From Alisma plantago-aquatica (lineage: Eukaryota > Streptophyta > Magnoliopsida > Alismatales > Alismataceae): a DNA stretch of 64,000 nt. Below the pieces are notes generated by a model. That model worked only from the letters and a program-made list of their open reading frames with translations, searched no databases and had not been told where the DNA came from. The translations under genes were made by a program, and so were the position numbers. The stretch spans positions 1,333,681,804-1,333,745,803 of the forward strand of contig OY856410.1 of NCBI GenBank assembly GCA_963693085.1, given 5' to 3'. Numbering within the stretch: position 1 is the stretch's first letter; each line of letters begins with the position of its first letter. Shown one piece after another: positions 11,845 to 23,523 of the stretch.

Positions 11845-14382
11845 CATCTGAGGTCTGGATATCACCAATTGAGGATCATGGAAGATGACATACCTAAGAC
11901 TTCTTTTAGGACTAGATATGGTCATTACGAGTTTGTATTTATGCTTTTTGGTTTAACCAATGCATCAAAAAAAATTATGGATCTCATGATAGAGTATTCA
12001 TATCATAACTTTATTAGTTTGTGGCGGTGTTCATAGATGATATATTAATATACTCTAGGGACTGTTAGTAGCATGAACAACACCATTTTTGAAGAGATGG
12101 AATTATTGAGACAATGTAGGTTGTATGTCAAGCTCAATCAGTGTGAGTTTTGGCTAACTAAGGCGTCTTTCATTGGTCATATCATCATAAACAAGAGTGT
12201 TTGTGTGGACCCCAAGAAGGTGGAGTCAGTTTTGGAGTGGAAGCAGTTCAAGACACCAAAAAAGGTTTGAAGCTTGCTAGGTCTAGATGGTCACTATAGG
12301 AGGTTCATCAAAAACTTCAATACAATAGCTTTACCTTTGACTAGACTAACTAGGAAGGGTGTAACTTTTGAGTGGGATGGAAAGTGTCAGGAGTCTATTC
12401 AATTTTTGAAGTAGAAGTGGACGAGGGATCTAGTGTTGGTGTTGCCACACTTGGGAGAGGCTACATATTTTTTGTGATGCTTCCAAGAATGGGTTGGGGT
12501 GTATGATGTAGGATAAGAGTGTGATTTTCTTTTATTTCTTAGCAAGCTAAGAAACATGAGGGAAACTACCCAATTCATGACATAGACTTAGCAGCTAGAT
12601 TCTTTCTTTGCAGATTTGGAGGCACTATTTGCATGGAGAGAAGTGTCAAGTATACAAATCACAAGAATCTTCAATACAACTTCACAAAGAAGGATTTGAA
12701 CATGAGACATAGGAGATGGATGGAGTTGATCAAGGACTATGACTGCACAATAGACTATCATCTTGGAAAGGAAAATGTAGTAGTTGATGCATTGAGCAGA
12801 AATTCATCTTCATATTCATCCTCAATTCTTGATAAAGAATAGTTGTACTTTATGCATTGTTCCCATGCGAACATGTTGGTATCACTTTGGCACTTGAATT
12901 TACAATTAAGGTCTCATTGTTGGCTAGTTTATTGTAACATTTACATGTGAATCTGACGTTGATACAATAGATTCAAGATGTGTAGAAGGAGGATACCATG
13001 ATACATAACATTAGATCTGAGTTTTCCATCACAAAGCGCGATGGCTTTCATGTTATAGACGATGGGACAATGTGCTTTCACTATTAGATGGTGTTTCTAG
13101 TCTTTGGAAAATTGAGGGAGATGGCACTTGAGTAAGCTCATTTCTTAATGTTTGTGATGCCACCTGATAGCACAAATATGTATCATAATCTTAAGGACTT
13201 GTATTTGTGGCCGAGTCTGGAGCATGATGTAGCAGAGCTTGTGGCCAAGTGCCTAGTCCACTAATAGGTCAAGGAAGATAATCTGAAATAGGTACAAACA
13301 TTATAGCCTTTTCCTATCCCATAATGGAAATGAGATCATGTGACCAGCCTTCCTAAGATAGCCAAATGTCATTATCATGTTTTGGTTGTTGATTGGTTGA
13401 CAAAGTCATCTAAGTTTTTACTGGTCAAGACCACCTACAGCAAAGAAGTTGGCACAAATCCATGTTAATGAAATAGTTCATCTACACAGCATATAATTTA
13501 TAATAGTTTTAGATAGAGGTCCTCAATTTACAAGCAACATATAGGAGTGTATACATGTGCCTTTGGGGACATGGTCTAGGTTCAGAAAAATGGCCAATTA
13601 GAAAGGACTATACATACGTTAGAAGATCTATTGAGAGATAATGTACTCTAGTTTCTTGGAAGTTGGGACATTTACCTTAGTTTGATTGAGTTTGCTTACA
13701 ATAATAGTTACCAGATGAGTATTGATATGGAATCATATGAGGCTTTGTATAGAATATGATTTATGTCACATTTTTGTTGATAAGAGGCAGGTCAATATCA
13801 GATCTTCGGTCATGAGTTGGTTCAATGCATAACTAAGAAGATCAAGGTGATAATGAAATAGTTGAAGGCAACACATGACAAGCAAAAGTTGTATGTAGAT
13901 AATCATTGTAGACCTTTGGAGTTTCAAGTTAGATATAGTGTACATATCAAAGTCTCCCCTTAGAAGGGCATTTTGAGGTTTCATAAGAGAGGTAAACTAG
14001 CTCCTAGGTTTATGAGACCTTATCCAATCACAACTAAAGTTGGGAATGTGACATATAACTTGGAGTTACCACCAGAGTTACATAGGTTGCACAATGTGTT
14101 CTGTGTTTTGATGTTGAGAAAGTGTCACACAGATATGGAGCAGATGATAAAGTCTATGGAGGTGAAGTTGAATGAGGATGTCTCTTACATTGAGGATCTA
14201 GTTTTGATCTTATATAGGCATGTATAGAAGTTGAGGAAGAATAATATCCCTTTAGTGAAAGTGTCGTGGCATCATCGTGGTATAGAAATCCACATGGTAT
14301 TTAGAGTATGATATGAGAAGGAAGTATCCTTATTTGTTTGTGTAGAATTTTGGGGATGAAATCCTTGTTATGGGTTTATTTT
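11845..14382 (+). pseudogene. Chromovirus H pol (RT, RNase H, integrase, chromodomain remnant)
   Basis: A broken Ty3/gypsy pol starting in mid-RT. Reverse transcriptase begins [19 protein letters not shown] at 11845 and carries the catalytic F-I-D-D at 12030-12041, then QCEFWLTKASFIGHII and YRRFIKNF. RNase H follows, with DYDCTIDYHLGKENVVVDAL at 12740-12800. Integrase shows MYHNLKDLYLWPSLEHDVAE near 13170-13230, NGQLERTIHTLEDLLRDNVL near 13590-13640 and KRGKLAPRFMRPYPI at 13985-14030. A chromodomain-like end, NNIPLVKVSWHHRGIE, lies near 14240-14290. Stops and frameshifts run throughout and the gag, protease and RT N-terminus are missing. The fused chromodomain fits Tekay/Del-type chromoviruses, which target heterochromatin. 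It cannot make functional protein. Confidence 0.92.
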
Positions 14383-14762
14383 TGTAAGGCCCCTAGCCTT
14401 TCTTAATTTACAATCATACTTGATTAACATAATTAGGTGCTTAGTTTTGTAATTAACTCTAGTTTATGTGTTAATATTAGTTGATAATGATATATTGCAA
14501 ATTTGAACCAAATCAGACATCATTTGCTTAAGTTATGCCATTTTATGTACTTTGTGGATTTATATGTGATTTGACCACTTTTTGGGGTTCTAACTGTATT
14601 CTAACACATAAATATTTAGTTACTTGGTGATCTTGATAATTTTGCAAAGTTTTATCTTATTTGAATGTTTTTGAACCTTGATGCATAAAAAGTACCAATC
14701 CCATTATTACTTTTGTGTCAAAATGATGGTAATTGCACCTGCTGATGCTTGTTTAGCTTCAT

Positions 14763-15030
14763 CAACCAAAGGTTGGTCTAGGTGTGACAATCGAATGTAA
14801 TTCTAAACATGAATATTGTAGGATGTTTTGGGTGTGACAAGCAAATGTTGTTTTAGGTGTGACAACTGTAGGTTGTTATGGATGTGGCAACCGAAGGTTG
14901 TTCCAAGTGTGTCAACTGAAGGTTGTTTTAGGTGTGAAAATTGAAGGTTATTCTGAGTTTGTCAACCAAAGATTGTTCTAGGTGTGTCAACCAAATGTTG
15001 CTCTAGGTGTGTCAACTGAAGGTTGTTCAA
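14763..15030. repeat. 25-bp palindromic tandem array in the H LTR
   Basis: About ten units of 25 bp, of the form AGGTGTGTCAACCGAAGG plus TTGTTCT. Each unit centres on CAACCGAAGGTTG or a decayed version (examples at 14763-14775, 14888-14900 and 14913). The unit has 5-base inverted arms, CAACC and GGTTG. The array ends about 165 bp before the LTR's TATA box. Confidence 0.88.
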
Positions 15031-15193
15031 CATGTTCACAACTAATGGAAGTTTTGCATGTTCATAAACCAATTTTTTTTTATAGTTGCAAACCAATGGA
15101 GGTTTTGGATTGGCAAACCGATGAGAAAGCTGACTATTTGATCGATGGAAACACTCTTTGGGTCGATTGAAATTTTCTTTCTTCCATACTAGC

Positions 15194-15202
15194 TATAAAT
15201 AT
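15194..15202 (+). promoter_or_regulatory. TATA box of the H LTR
   Basis: TATAAATAT followed by a C-rich stretch, 0.8 kb into the LTR. Plausible core promoter, placing the 25-bp array in U3. Confidence 0.6.
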
Positions 15203-16650
15203 CCCTACCACTCCCTTCAAATGAAACTATTTACCCAAACTCACTATTTTTGTCATACACCAATGAAAAACCAATGGTAGACAATGGGAGGGCCTCTAAG
15301 AGATGAAACCTTGAAGGATCATGGATGCATGTTAGTGCATATGTTGTATCTAGCTCCGCTAGTATGGTCTAAGACTTTTTTTCCTAATTTCTTACTCCAT
15401 ACATGTGAGATCTTCTATCTTAACCCTTTTTCTTGATATTTTCCCCTTCTATCCTCTACCATAGTCAACATCAATGGTGCTTCTAGCTGGAAGCTCGTGA
15501 ATATGGATAAACAACCCTCTTTTCTTCTCTCTTTTCTCTAGATACACCTCATTCTTGAATATAGGAGAGTTCTTGGAGCTTTTGGGGGATAAAGCTTGGT
15601 TCTTGCTTCTCTTTTTTGTGGTCACTTGTTATTTGATACTATTTCTTGACCCTTGATGCGAGTGATATAAGTTATGATGTAATTCACACCTACTTATGAC
15701 ATGCATAATGTTAATCTTGTTCTAAAGATTTGTATTAGGCTAAAGGGTGGTCTTTTATGCACTGTTTTGCTGAGTAAGGTTTTACTATGAATCTTAAAGT
15801 ATGTTTAGGACTCTAAGTATAATTTCTATTGTATTTTAAGTATTTTCTATAAGCTTACAAGACCTAAAATTCGAAATACAAGTACAAATACTCATAAAAA
15901 TGTATCTTTTATGCCTTCTTGGCACCCATGGAAGGGAAATCTGATCCACATTTTATTATTTGTTGTCTATTAGAAATTTGATGGAAATCCCAAGGCTTAT
16001 TTTTTCTATTATAGTGCTTAAATAATTATTAGATGGTATTCTAGTAATAAAAGTTCCCCACCCATGCTAGGTTTTGACCTCAATTTGTCTCAGTTCGTGG
16101 AAATAGAATAACTTCCACATAAGTTAGACATTATGATGAAATTTCGGGTAATACCTTATCTATGGCATGTTAAAATGTCTGTAAAAATTCACATGTGATG
16201 GCTTTTTAGATATGCCACACACTCATATTTCGATGATGCAAATATTACTATAATTGAATTACTAACATGTGTTTTAACTATTTCAGATGATCAAGGAATT
16301 AAGTGAAGATCCAATCACAAAGACCTTGCAAGTATATTTTTTGATACTTGCGAATCAAGTTGTACTATATATTTGTATATTTGTTTGTACAACTTGATAG
16401 ACATGATGTAAGGAGAAGTGATGATCCTACAAAACCTAACAAAACCCTATCCTAGACTCACACCAAGACTATAAGGTTCATAGGTTTTATATGAGTCATG
16501 AATAGGACCTCACATACATTGCAAATCTATTTTACAATGTATTTTTTACTGAGAATTCAGTCAAAGAAAAGTTCAATCGGAATAGAGCTGCTAGACTGAG
16601 AAGATGGATAGACACATATCCATTAGTGTAATTTGACCCTGAGACTTTAT

Positions 16651-16675
16651 CTGGTTGACAATATTGTCGACCGAG
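16651..16675. repeat. GTCGAC palindrome in the C 5' LTR
   Basis: GGTTGACAATATTGTCGACC, with one arm substituted. The 3' LTR copy at 22079-22098 is substituted in the other arm. The consensus of the two LTRs is the perfect 20-bp palindrome GGTCGACAATATTGTCGACC. It lies about 170 bp upstream of the TATA box. Confidence 0.85.
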
Positions 16676-16844
16676 ATTCAATTTGATCGGAGATTTTCTG
16701 GACCGAGAAATGTTCTGGTATCTCTTTTGATTAATGATCAAATTAGTCATTGCAACCCAATTAATTTTGACCAAATGGCTAATTGACCACTTAGAACACT
16801 CTAGAGACTACTTATAGGTACTCCAACCACTTGTAAACATTTCT

Positions 16845-16853
16845 TATAAATAG
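16845..16853 (+). promoter_or_regulatory. TATA box of the C LTR
   Basis: TATAAATAG, conserved in both LTRs (also 22269-22277). Probable core promoter. Confidence 0.65.
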
Positions 16854-17214
16854 GAGTGGTCTTAGGGCACCTAAACATGAACTTTGTACAAAACTTTGAA
16901 CATTATATTTGCAACAACATTTGTTACATACTAGAGCATACTTACCATCTTTATCACAGAGCTTAGGTCCAATACTTTAAGTTTCTATCATTATAACCCT
17001 AAGCCCTTAGTTCAGATATATTATCCTCTCCACCAAATATACCTTGCATAAACCATTTTGGAGTGGATCATCACCATTTGTCCATAAGAGAAGAAATGTA
17101 TATCTTGTTACCTTATTTTGTTTCTTCCTTTCTCCATTCAATTTCTATTTTATTGTATTATTCTTGGGCTACTTCTTGGAGTGAAGGTTATCTAGGAACC
17201 TATGAAAAGAAGGA

Positions 17215-17455
17215 TTCTTCTCAACTTGGTGCTCTTTCGTGGCTGTCAAAGAAGAGGAAGTGTTGTGGTGCTCTTCCATCGTCTATTAAAGAAGAGGGAT
17301 TGTTGTGGTGGTCTTCCATCGTTCGTTAAAGAAGTGGGATTGTTGTGGTGCTCTTCCATCATTCGATAAATAAGAGCACATCAGTGATCTTATGTAGTCT
17401 ATCAAAGAAGAGGTTTTCTTGGTGCTCTTTTGTGGCCAGTAAAGAAGAGGCATTA
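17215..17455. repeat. Minisatellite in the C 5' LTR
   Basis: About five degenerate units of 45-55 bp built from AAGAAGAGGGATTGTTGTGG and TGCTCTTCCATCGT. The matching array in the 3' LTR is at about 22640-22890. It lies downstream of the TATA box, so it would be in the transcript. Confidence 0.8.
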
Positions 17456-17669
17456 GTTACAACAAGTACTTTTGTAATTTGTCCTACCAAATAAGTAATA
17501 AAATTATTTGTTTCAAAATCCTATTTGGAAAAAAACTAGGTAGTGGACTAACATCTTAGATGGAACTACTCTAAATCCCATCTGCATTTGGTTGCTTGCT
17601 TTTTTCATTCTATCATTTTTCTTCAAATTTTTATAAGAATCTATTCATTCCCCATTAGATCTCTTCATT

Positions 17670-17681
17670 TGGTATCAGAGT
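17670..17681 (+). other. Primer-binding site of C (initiator tRNA-Met)
   Basis: TGGTATCAGAGT begins 2 bases after the LTR end. TGGTATCAGAG is the standard plant copia primer-binding sequence complementary to initiator tRNA-Met. Confidence 0.9.
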
Positions 17682-17715
17682 CGGTCCTCAAAGAGCCCTA
17701 ACAGGTCTTGAAGTA

Positions 17716-18650
17716 ATGGCGGATGGTGTTTCTAGAAACCTCAAGATGGAAAGTACGCATGAGAGTCGACCATCAACAAGTGACCAAGATTGTAGATGGT
17801 GCTTTAAATGTGAAGTAAAAGGCCACTCGACATTCAGTTGTCCAAACAAGAAGAAAGGAGAAAAGTTCCAAAAAACTACAAGGGAACAATCAAGTGAGAG
17901 TAAATAAGAAAAGGTAAGTTGTTTCATTGCAACAATCGATGCAGAAGAAAATGAGGTAAGTCTTCTTGATTTATCTAAAGAAGAGCTAGTTAATAGTTTA
18001 GAAGAACTCCATGACAAGTATGTTGACTACAAAAGGAAATTGAAAAAGGCATTAAAAACCAATGATTAATTATATTCTGAAATACTTGATCTTTCTTCTA
18101 AAAATAACTCCTTGAAATATTCTATTAATTATTATCATACCAAATTGTTTGCCCTAGAAAACAATAATGATCTTCTTTCTCAAGAAAAGGTTAAATTTCT
18201 TACTAAAATGAATGATTTTCAAACTCAAACCTATTTTATGTACTCATTTGGATATGATGCTATTGTCAAAGAAAGAGACAGTTTGTTATCTAATCTAGAC
18301 CATGAAAAGTTAGACATTAAAAGGAAAATCGATGAAATTTTTAAGTTACAAAAAGATATTAGTAGCTTGAAAAATAATGGATTTATTGATAAAATCCTAA
18401 AGGACTCTTTGGCAAAATTGGGAGGAGAGGCCTACGTTATGTACCTAAATATAAATCCTATCAAAAACCAAGAGCTAAAAGGACACAATTTGCCAAGACC
18501 AAACTCATGGATCACATTCTCCAAAAGAAGTACAAAATTGATTTCATTTGTTTTCATTATTGCTTACATCTTCGACATTACTAATTTTCATGCACTTACA
18601 AGAAAAACAAGGATAAAGATTTAGTTTGGGTTCCAAAACCTCAAACTTAA
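17716..18650 (+). pseudogene. Element C gag remnant (zinc knuckles and coiled coil)
   Basis: One frame from ATG 17716 with stops at 17905 and about 18067, then open to 18624. A CCHC zinc knuckle, C-F-K-C-E-V-K-G-H-x4-C, is encoded at 17800-17841. An acidic stretch and a Lys/Leu/Asn-rich, probably coiled-coil region follow (18112-18450). A second, ruined zinc finger in another frame is seen at about 18545-18600, followed by KKNKDKDLVWVPKPQ. Zinc knuckle, coiled coil and second finger in this order fit the C-terminal half of SIRE-type gag. The N-terminal capsid domain (about 200 residues in G's gag) is missing: the start codon is almost directly followed by the knuckle. It cannot make a complete particle protein. 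Confidence 0.8.
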
Positions 18651-18843
18651 AAACATGGAATATTTAGTTGACATTTGGCCTAAACCTAATTCAAAAATCA
18701 TATTGTCTTATCTCAACTACAATAAGTTCTAACTTGTATACTCTTGTATGATTTGATTGCTTAATTATGTTATCCAAATATAATAGCATGATTTGTTTAC
18801 ATTAGAAATTCTAAATTTAATAAAAATGCATAGAACTTCAACT

Positions 18844-18965
18844 CGGTCGACAATCGAAGAAAATTTCGACCAAAGGTAGTTTTGTCAAAATTACTTTTAC
18901 TAGAAAATATTACCGATCGACAAATTGTTGGACCAAGAATTCTTCAAGTCGAAGAAAATTTCAAC
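18844..18965. repeat. Internal GTCGA-type inverted repeats of C
   Basis: Degenerate copies of the LTR palindrome lie downstream of the gag remnant: GGTCGACAATCG with TTTCGACC (18844-18872), CCGATCGACAAATTGTTGG (18913-18931) and GTCGAAGAAAATTTCAAC (18948-18965). They share the GTCGA...TCGAC arms with the LTR copy. Confidence 0.7.
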
Positions 18966-19964
18966 TGAAGATAGTTTTGACCGAACTATTTTATGATAAT
19001 AATAAAATAGTTCACTTGCAATTAACTTAGGTGACTCAAATATGTGATGAACTCTACATATTAGATTGTTCTAAATATTTGAAATGATGATATATTGTCA
19101 ATAATTATCCTAACCAAAAGAACCACTAGATGGGTACCAAAACTTTTCTACTTTGCAGGTTGGGATGGTCTATAGAAATTAAGACAAGGAAGCCTTTATA
19201 CACTTGGAGAAAATACAAGAAAAAATTAAATGCCTCGAACATACTAGAATAGAGAAATGAAGGAAATGGAATTAACGTGGCAGTAAGTGATAATAAAAAG
19301 AAAAAAGAATACATGTATGTGCACATAATAAAGATGAACTTGAAAGGTCATGATAATGATGAGGTATACCTCTCAAATCTATCAAAAATTACCTTGGATA
19401 AATTTTAAAATAATAATACATTGTGTAGTACACTTGATTTAAATATTGTTGGCATAAACAAATTCAATAATCTTATTATTTAAAATGCTTCCTTTGAAAA
19501 TTAAATCCTTGAATTAAAAAGAAAAGATGCCTCACATCAAAATTTTACCTCTTTTGTGCTCAATCCAATCATATTCTTCAAGAAAAACTTGATGATCAAT
19601 CTGTATGTTTGAATAAGATCTCACTTGAAAATGTTTGAAAATTAAAACTACTAAAACAATATGTTATTAAAGAAAGAGAAAAGTTGAACTTATCTTTTGA
19701 AAAGGTTTCAAGTATTCTTGTTACATTATCATGTTGGTACTCATGAATTTGTCTATACTCCTTAACATGATCTTATCAAATCCACTAGTAATGAAACATG
19801 TCTTGCATACAAAATATTTAGATATTATGCTTTCTAATGTCATCAAAAATGATTTCAGTACCATAACTTCTCTCTACAAAAGAAGTAAAAATATCATGAG
19901 CCTTATTTTAAAATCATTTTTTTGGTCTTAATATGTGCCATCACATCATGTAATTTTATTTATA
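18966..19964 (+). other. Decayed internal sequence of C
   Basis: AT-rich remnant between the gag residue and the RNase H tail. Fragments such as KEREKLNLSFEKVSS near 19665-19715 look like gag coiled-coil sequence, but I cannot place them firmly. No integrase or RT motif is found. Confidence 0.45.
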
Positions 19965-20090
19965 CATCATTTTTTCGGGATCAAATTGTTAAAAATAACA
20001 TATGCCTTCATCATGTTGATACATAAAATCAATTAGCTGATATTTTTACAAAACCCCTTGGCTTAGAAAAATTTGTAACGATTAGAGATT
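19965..20090 (+). pseudogene. Element C RNase H C-terminal tail
   Basis: Translates with one stop and one frame irregularity to HHF...RDQIVKNNICLHHVDT, then NQLADIFTKPLGLEKF. QLADIFTKPL is the diagnostic end of copia RNase H. Everything upstream in pol is missing, so an internal deletion joined gag-side sequence to the end of pol. Confidence 0.9.
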
Positions 20091-21607
20091 AGTTAAGTAT
20101 CTTTCTTCTTGAAGATATCTATTTTGATCTCTTTGCACAATAATTTTATTGTATATACTAATAGTATTTTTTTGTTTATCTGATAATAATTCAGTATTAT
20201 ACTTAGTCAAGCTCAATCCATGCTCACTACAAAAATTGTTTCCTCCATCAAATGAAGTGAACTTGCTTGAGTATTAATTCATGGCTAAATTGCATATTAT
20301 ATTAAACATTATATTAAGGGGGAGTATTCAACAAAGGGGGAGTATTCTCTTACTTTTTGAAATGACAATGGGGAAGAAATAATCTGGAAACAAAATTTAA
20401 GTTCTCTGATATTTTATGCTTTTAAATTGAGTTTTTGAGTTGAGAAACACACTACCATAAAGCAAATTGGTATAAGTGTGCACACAATCTATGAAATTCA
20501 AAGAATATCTCGCCAAGGTATGAGAATTTCATTTCAAGTTTTGTTTATCGAAATGTTTGTTATCTTCAAAAAGGGGGGAGATTAAAAAGGGGGACAAATA
20601 ATTAATCCTTTGACATGTTTATCGAAATGAGTCATCTTGTATTTATACTCTCTATCGTTTGAGATGACAAAGGGGGACAAATAATTCAAAGCAAAAATTC
20701 ATTCATTTGTGTTTAATAGAGTTTATTTGGATATTAAATTGTGGCCTTTAGATTCAGATTTTTACTTGATTCCTTGGTTTCTACATCTAACTTGAATATT
20801 TTATCATGAAGTTTGGGATCTTATCTGGTCATTTTTTTAGTAAATACTTTTGTTATGTTTGAGATCATTTTTTCTGGGTATGAGATTAAGGGGAGCTCAA
20901 AATGTTTTGATATAACTTGCACCTTTATTTTATCATTTCTCTTAATGGATTCTCTATATCAATATGAGCTTAACATCCCTTATATCTGGTCTAGAGATAT
21001 TTTTCTTTCGACCTCATTTCTATAATTTATTGGTTCTCTATATCAATATGGGCTTAATATCCCTTATATTTGGTTTATAGATACTTTTGTTGACCTCTTT
21101 TTGAGATCAAAGGATTCTCCAATCATTTTTGAGCTTATCATCCTTTGAAAATGGTTGAGAACTCATTTCTTAATTTTGTACTTTTTATTTTTCATGGCAT
21201 CTCTATATCATGGTGGACTTAACATTCCTTACCATTGATCTAGAGTATATTTATGATATGTGCTTTATTGGGTCTTTTTATCAAGAAGGACCTAACATTC
21301 CTCTCATTGGTAATAGACAATATTTCAATCCTTCCTTGATCATATATGGATTTTTTACTATACCTCACTATGTCTTAATGTCTATCTTTTTTTTTGGATT
21401 TTTCCTTTAATTGGTATTCTATTTATATTGATACTTTGGGCATGAGTTTTTTTTTTCTCTCCAAAATGACATAGCACTAATAAGTATTTATCCTTTTTGA
21501 TATTGACAAAAGGGGGAGAATAATCCATGAGAAAATTTGGCTATCAAAGGTATGAAGTTCTAAGATTTCTGCTTTCAATTTATCTTATGGAGATATTTTT
21601 CATCATC
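20091..21607 (+). other. 3' non-coding region of C
   Basis: About 1.5 kb of AT-rich sequence with several purine tracts (AAGGGGGAG-type near 20318, 20335, 20571, 20588 and 21510). Several stretches around 20990-21300 repeat a sentence-like motif (TCTATATCAATATGAGCTTAA and variants), a loose tandem. No coding domain is seen. Confidence 0.6.
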
Positions 21608-21621
21608 AAAAAGGAGGAGAT
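21608..21621 (+). other. Polypurine tract of C
   Basis: AAAAAGGAGGAGATT directly precedes the 3' LTR start TGTTGGC. Element G has the near-identical AAAAAGGGGGAGATT at 47781-47795, supporting a shared copia lineage. Confidence 0.85.
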
Positions 21622-23090
21622 TGTTGGCTTTTTATATATGCCACAAACTCATATTTCTATGATGAAAATATTTCCATAATTGTATTACTAACATGTGTAT
21701 TAACTATTTCAGATGATCAAGGAATTAAATCAAGATCCAATCACAAAGACCTTACAATTATATTTTTGGATACTTGCAAATCAAGTTGTACTATGTATTT
21801 ATATATTTGTTTGTAAAACTTAATAAACATGATGTAAGGATAAGTGATGATCCTCCAAAACCTACCAAAACCCAATCCTAGACTCACACAAAGACTTTAA
21901 GGTTGATAGGTTGCATAAGAGTCATGAATAGGACCTCACATACATTGCAAATCTATTTTACAATGTATTTTCCACTGAGAATTTGATCAAAGAAAAGTTG
22001 GACCGAAATAGAGCCGCTAGACTGAGCAGATGGATCGACACATAGTCGTTAGTGCAATTTGTCCCCAGAACTTTATCCGGTCGACAATATTGTCAACCGA
22101 TATTCAATTCGATCAAAGATTTTTTGGATCCAGAAATGTTCTGGAATCTCTTTTGATTAATGATCAAATTAGTCCATACAACCCAATTAATTTCTACAAA
22201 AGCTAATTGACCACTTATAACACTCTAGAGACTACTCATAGGTACCCTAACCACTTGTAAACATTTCTTATAAATAGGAGTGGTCTTAGGGCACCTAAAC
22301 ATGACCTTTGTACACAACTTTGAACATTACATTTGCAACAACATTTGATACATATTAGAGAAAACTTGCCATCTTTCTCAAAGAGCTTAGGACCAGTAGT
22401 TCAAGTTTATATTGTTATAAGCCTAAGACCTTTGTTGAGCTATATTATCCTCTCCACCAAATACTAACTTGCATAAAGTATTTTGGAGTGGATCATCATC
22501 ACTTGTCCATTAGAGTAGAATTATATATCTTGTGAGCTTATTTTGTTTCTTCCTTTCTTCATTTTGTTTCTTCTTTATTGTATTATTCTTGGGCTACTTC
22601 TTAGAGTGAAGGTTGTCTAGTAACCTGCAAGAAGAAGGAGTCTTCTCAACTTCATGCTCTTCTGTGGCTATCAAAGAAGAGGAAGTGTTGTGGTGCTCTT
22701 CCATCGTCCGTTAAAGAAGCGGGATTGTTAAGGTGATCTTCCATTGTCTGTTAAAGAAGAGGGATTGTTGTGGTGCTCTTCCATCATCTGTTAAAGAAGA
22801 GGAGATCAATTCTCTTATGGCATCTGTCAAAGAAGAGGTTTGCTTGGTGCTCTTCTGTGGCCAGTAAAGAAGAGGGATTAGTTGTAACAAGTACTTTTCT
22901 AATTTGTCCTAACAGATAAGTAATACTATTATTTTTTGCAAATCCTAGTTGGAAACAACTAGGTAGTGGACTGACCTCTTAGATGAAACTACTCTAAATC
23001 CCATCTTCATTTGGTTGCTTGCATTTTTCATTCTATCATTTTTCTTTAATGTTTTATAAGAATCTATTCATCCCCCTCAAGATCTCTTCA
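21622..23090 (+). repeat. 3' LTR of element C
   Basis: 1469 bp, TGTTGGC...CTCTTCA, partner of 16196-17667. Carries the palindrome (22079-22098), TATA (22269-22277) and minisatellite (about 22640-22890). Confidence 0.92.
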
Positions 23091-23095
23091 ATATG

Positions 23096-23523
23096 CTAAT
23101 GAGATTTTTACAGGGAGTTATCATGGTTATAGTGTAACTAACTAAATGGGATTTTATGTGACATAGTTTGGGTCTTGGTCCTCTTTATGGACAATGATAG
23201 ATAAATATACTTATGGAGTAAAATGTAATTATATTATATGTTTTATGGATTATAAAGTTGTAATCCATGATTTGTTTTATAGGATTCTTTAAGGAGCTCA
23301 TATGTAACTTGATTGATGCAGTCAAAAATGCCTAATTTTCTAACTAATTAAATGTAAAGTTAATCATTTAGTACTCTGTGACCGTAAAACTATCCTAGTT
23401 TCACAACTTGTTGGGTAGTAAAATGAGTAATATAAAAGGAGCTTGGAGTTGTATAATATTGAATATATGCGGGTGCAGTGAGGTTTTATCTATGTCATCT
23501 AGATCTCAAGGTTATAGAGGGAG
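23096..23523 (+). mobile_element. H LTR, segment 2
   Basis: About 430 bp between element C and solo LTR S. Assigned to the H LTR by nesting: removing C rejoins it to 14383-16195. Includes the GGGAG target duplication at 23519-23523. AT-rich, no gene. Confidence 0.55.

Larger units (their letters stand above)
14383..16195 (+). mobile_element. 3' LTR of chromovirus H, segment 1
   Basis: Starts TGTAAGGCCCC just after the H pol tail. It continues until copia element C begins at 16196. H LTR sequence should resume at 23096 and again at 28020. The segment holds a 25-bp palindromic tandem array and a TATA box. The remaining sequence is AT-rich and non-coding. Confidence 0.75.
16196..17667 (+). repeat. 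5' LTR of element C
   Basis: 1472 bp, TGATGGC...CTCTTCA, aligning along its length with 21622-23090 with scattered substitutions. TATAAATAG at 16845-16853. A GTCGAC palindrome lies upstream of the TATA (16651-16675) and a minisatellite downstream (about 17215-17455). Confidence 0.92.
16196..23090 (+). mobile_element. Element C: defective copia LTR retrotransposon
   Basis: A 6895-bp element with two LTRs (16196-17667 and 21622-23090), an initiator-tRNA-Met primer-binding site after the left LTR, a purine tract before the right LTR, and near-matching 5-bp flanks acatg (16191-16195) and atatg (23091-23095). Inside are a gag remnant and a short RNase H tail; the capsid part of gag, protease, integrase and reverse transcriptase are gone. 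It sits in the LTR of H. The two-zinc-finger gag remnant suggests the SIRE lineage. Non-autonomous and decayed. Confidence 0.9.

Noticed and set aside
11845..14382. Endogenous pararetrovirus (caulimovirus-like) pol
   Set aside because: Integrase and a chromodomain-like tail follow RT and RNase H, and a polypurine/LTR junction is present; pararetroviruses lack integrase and LTRs.
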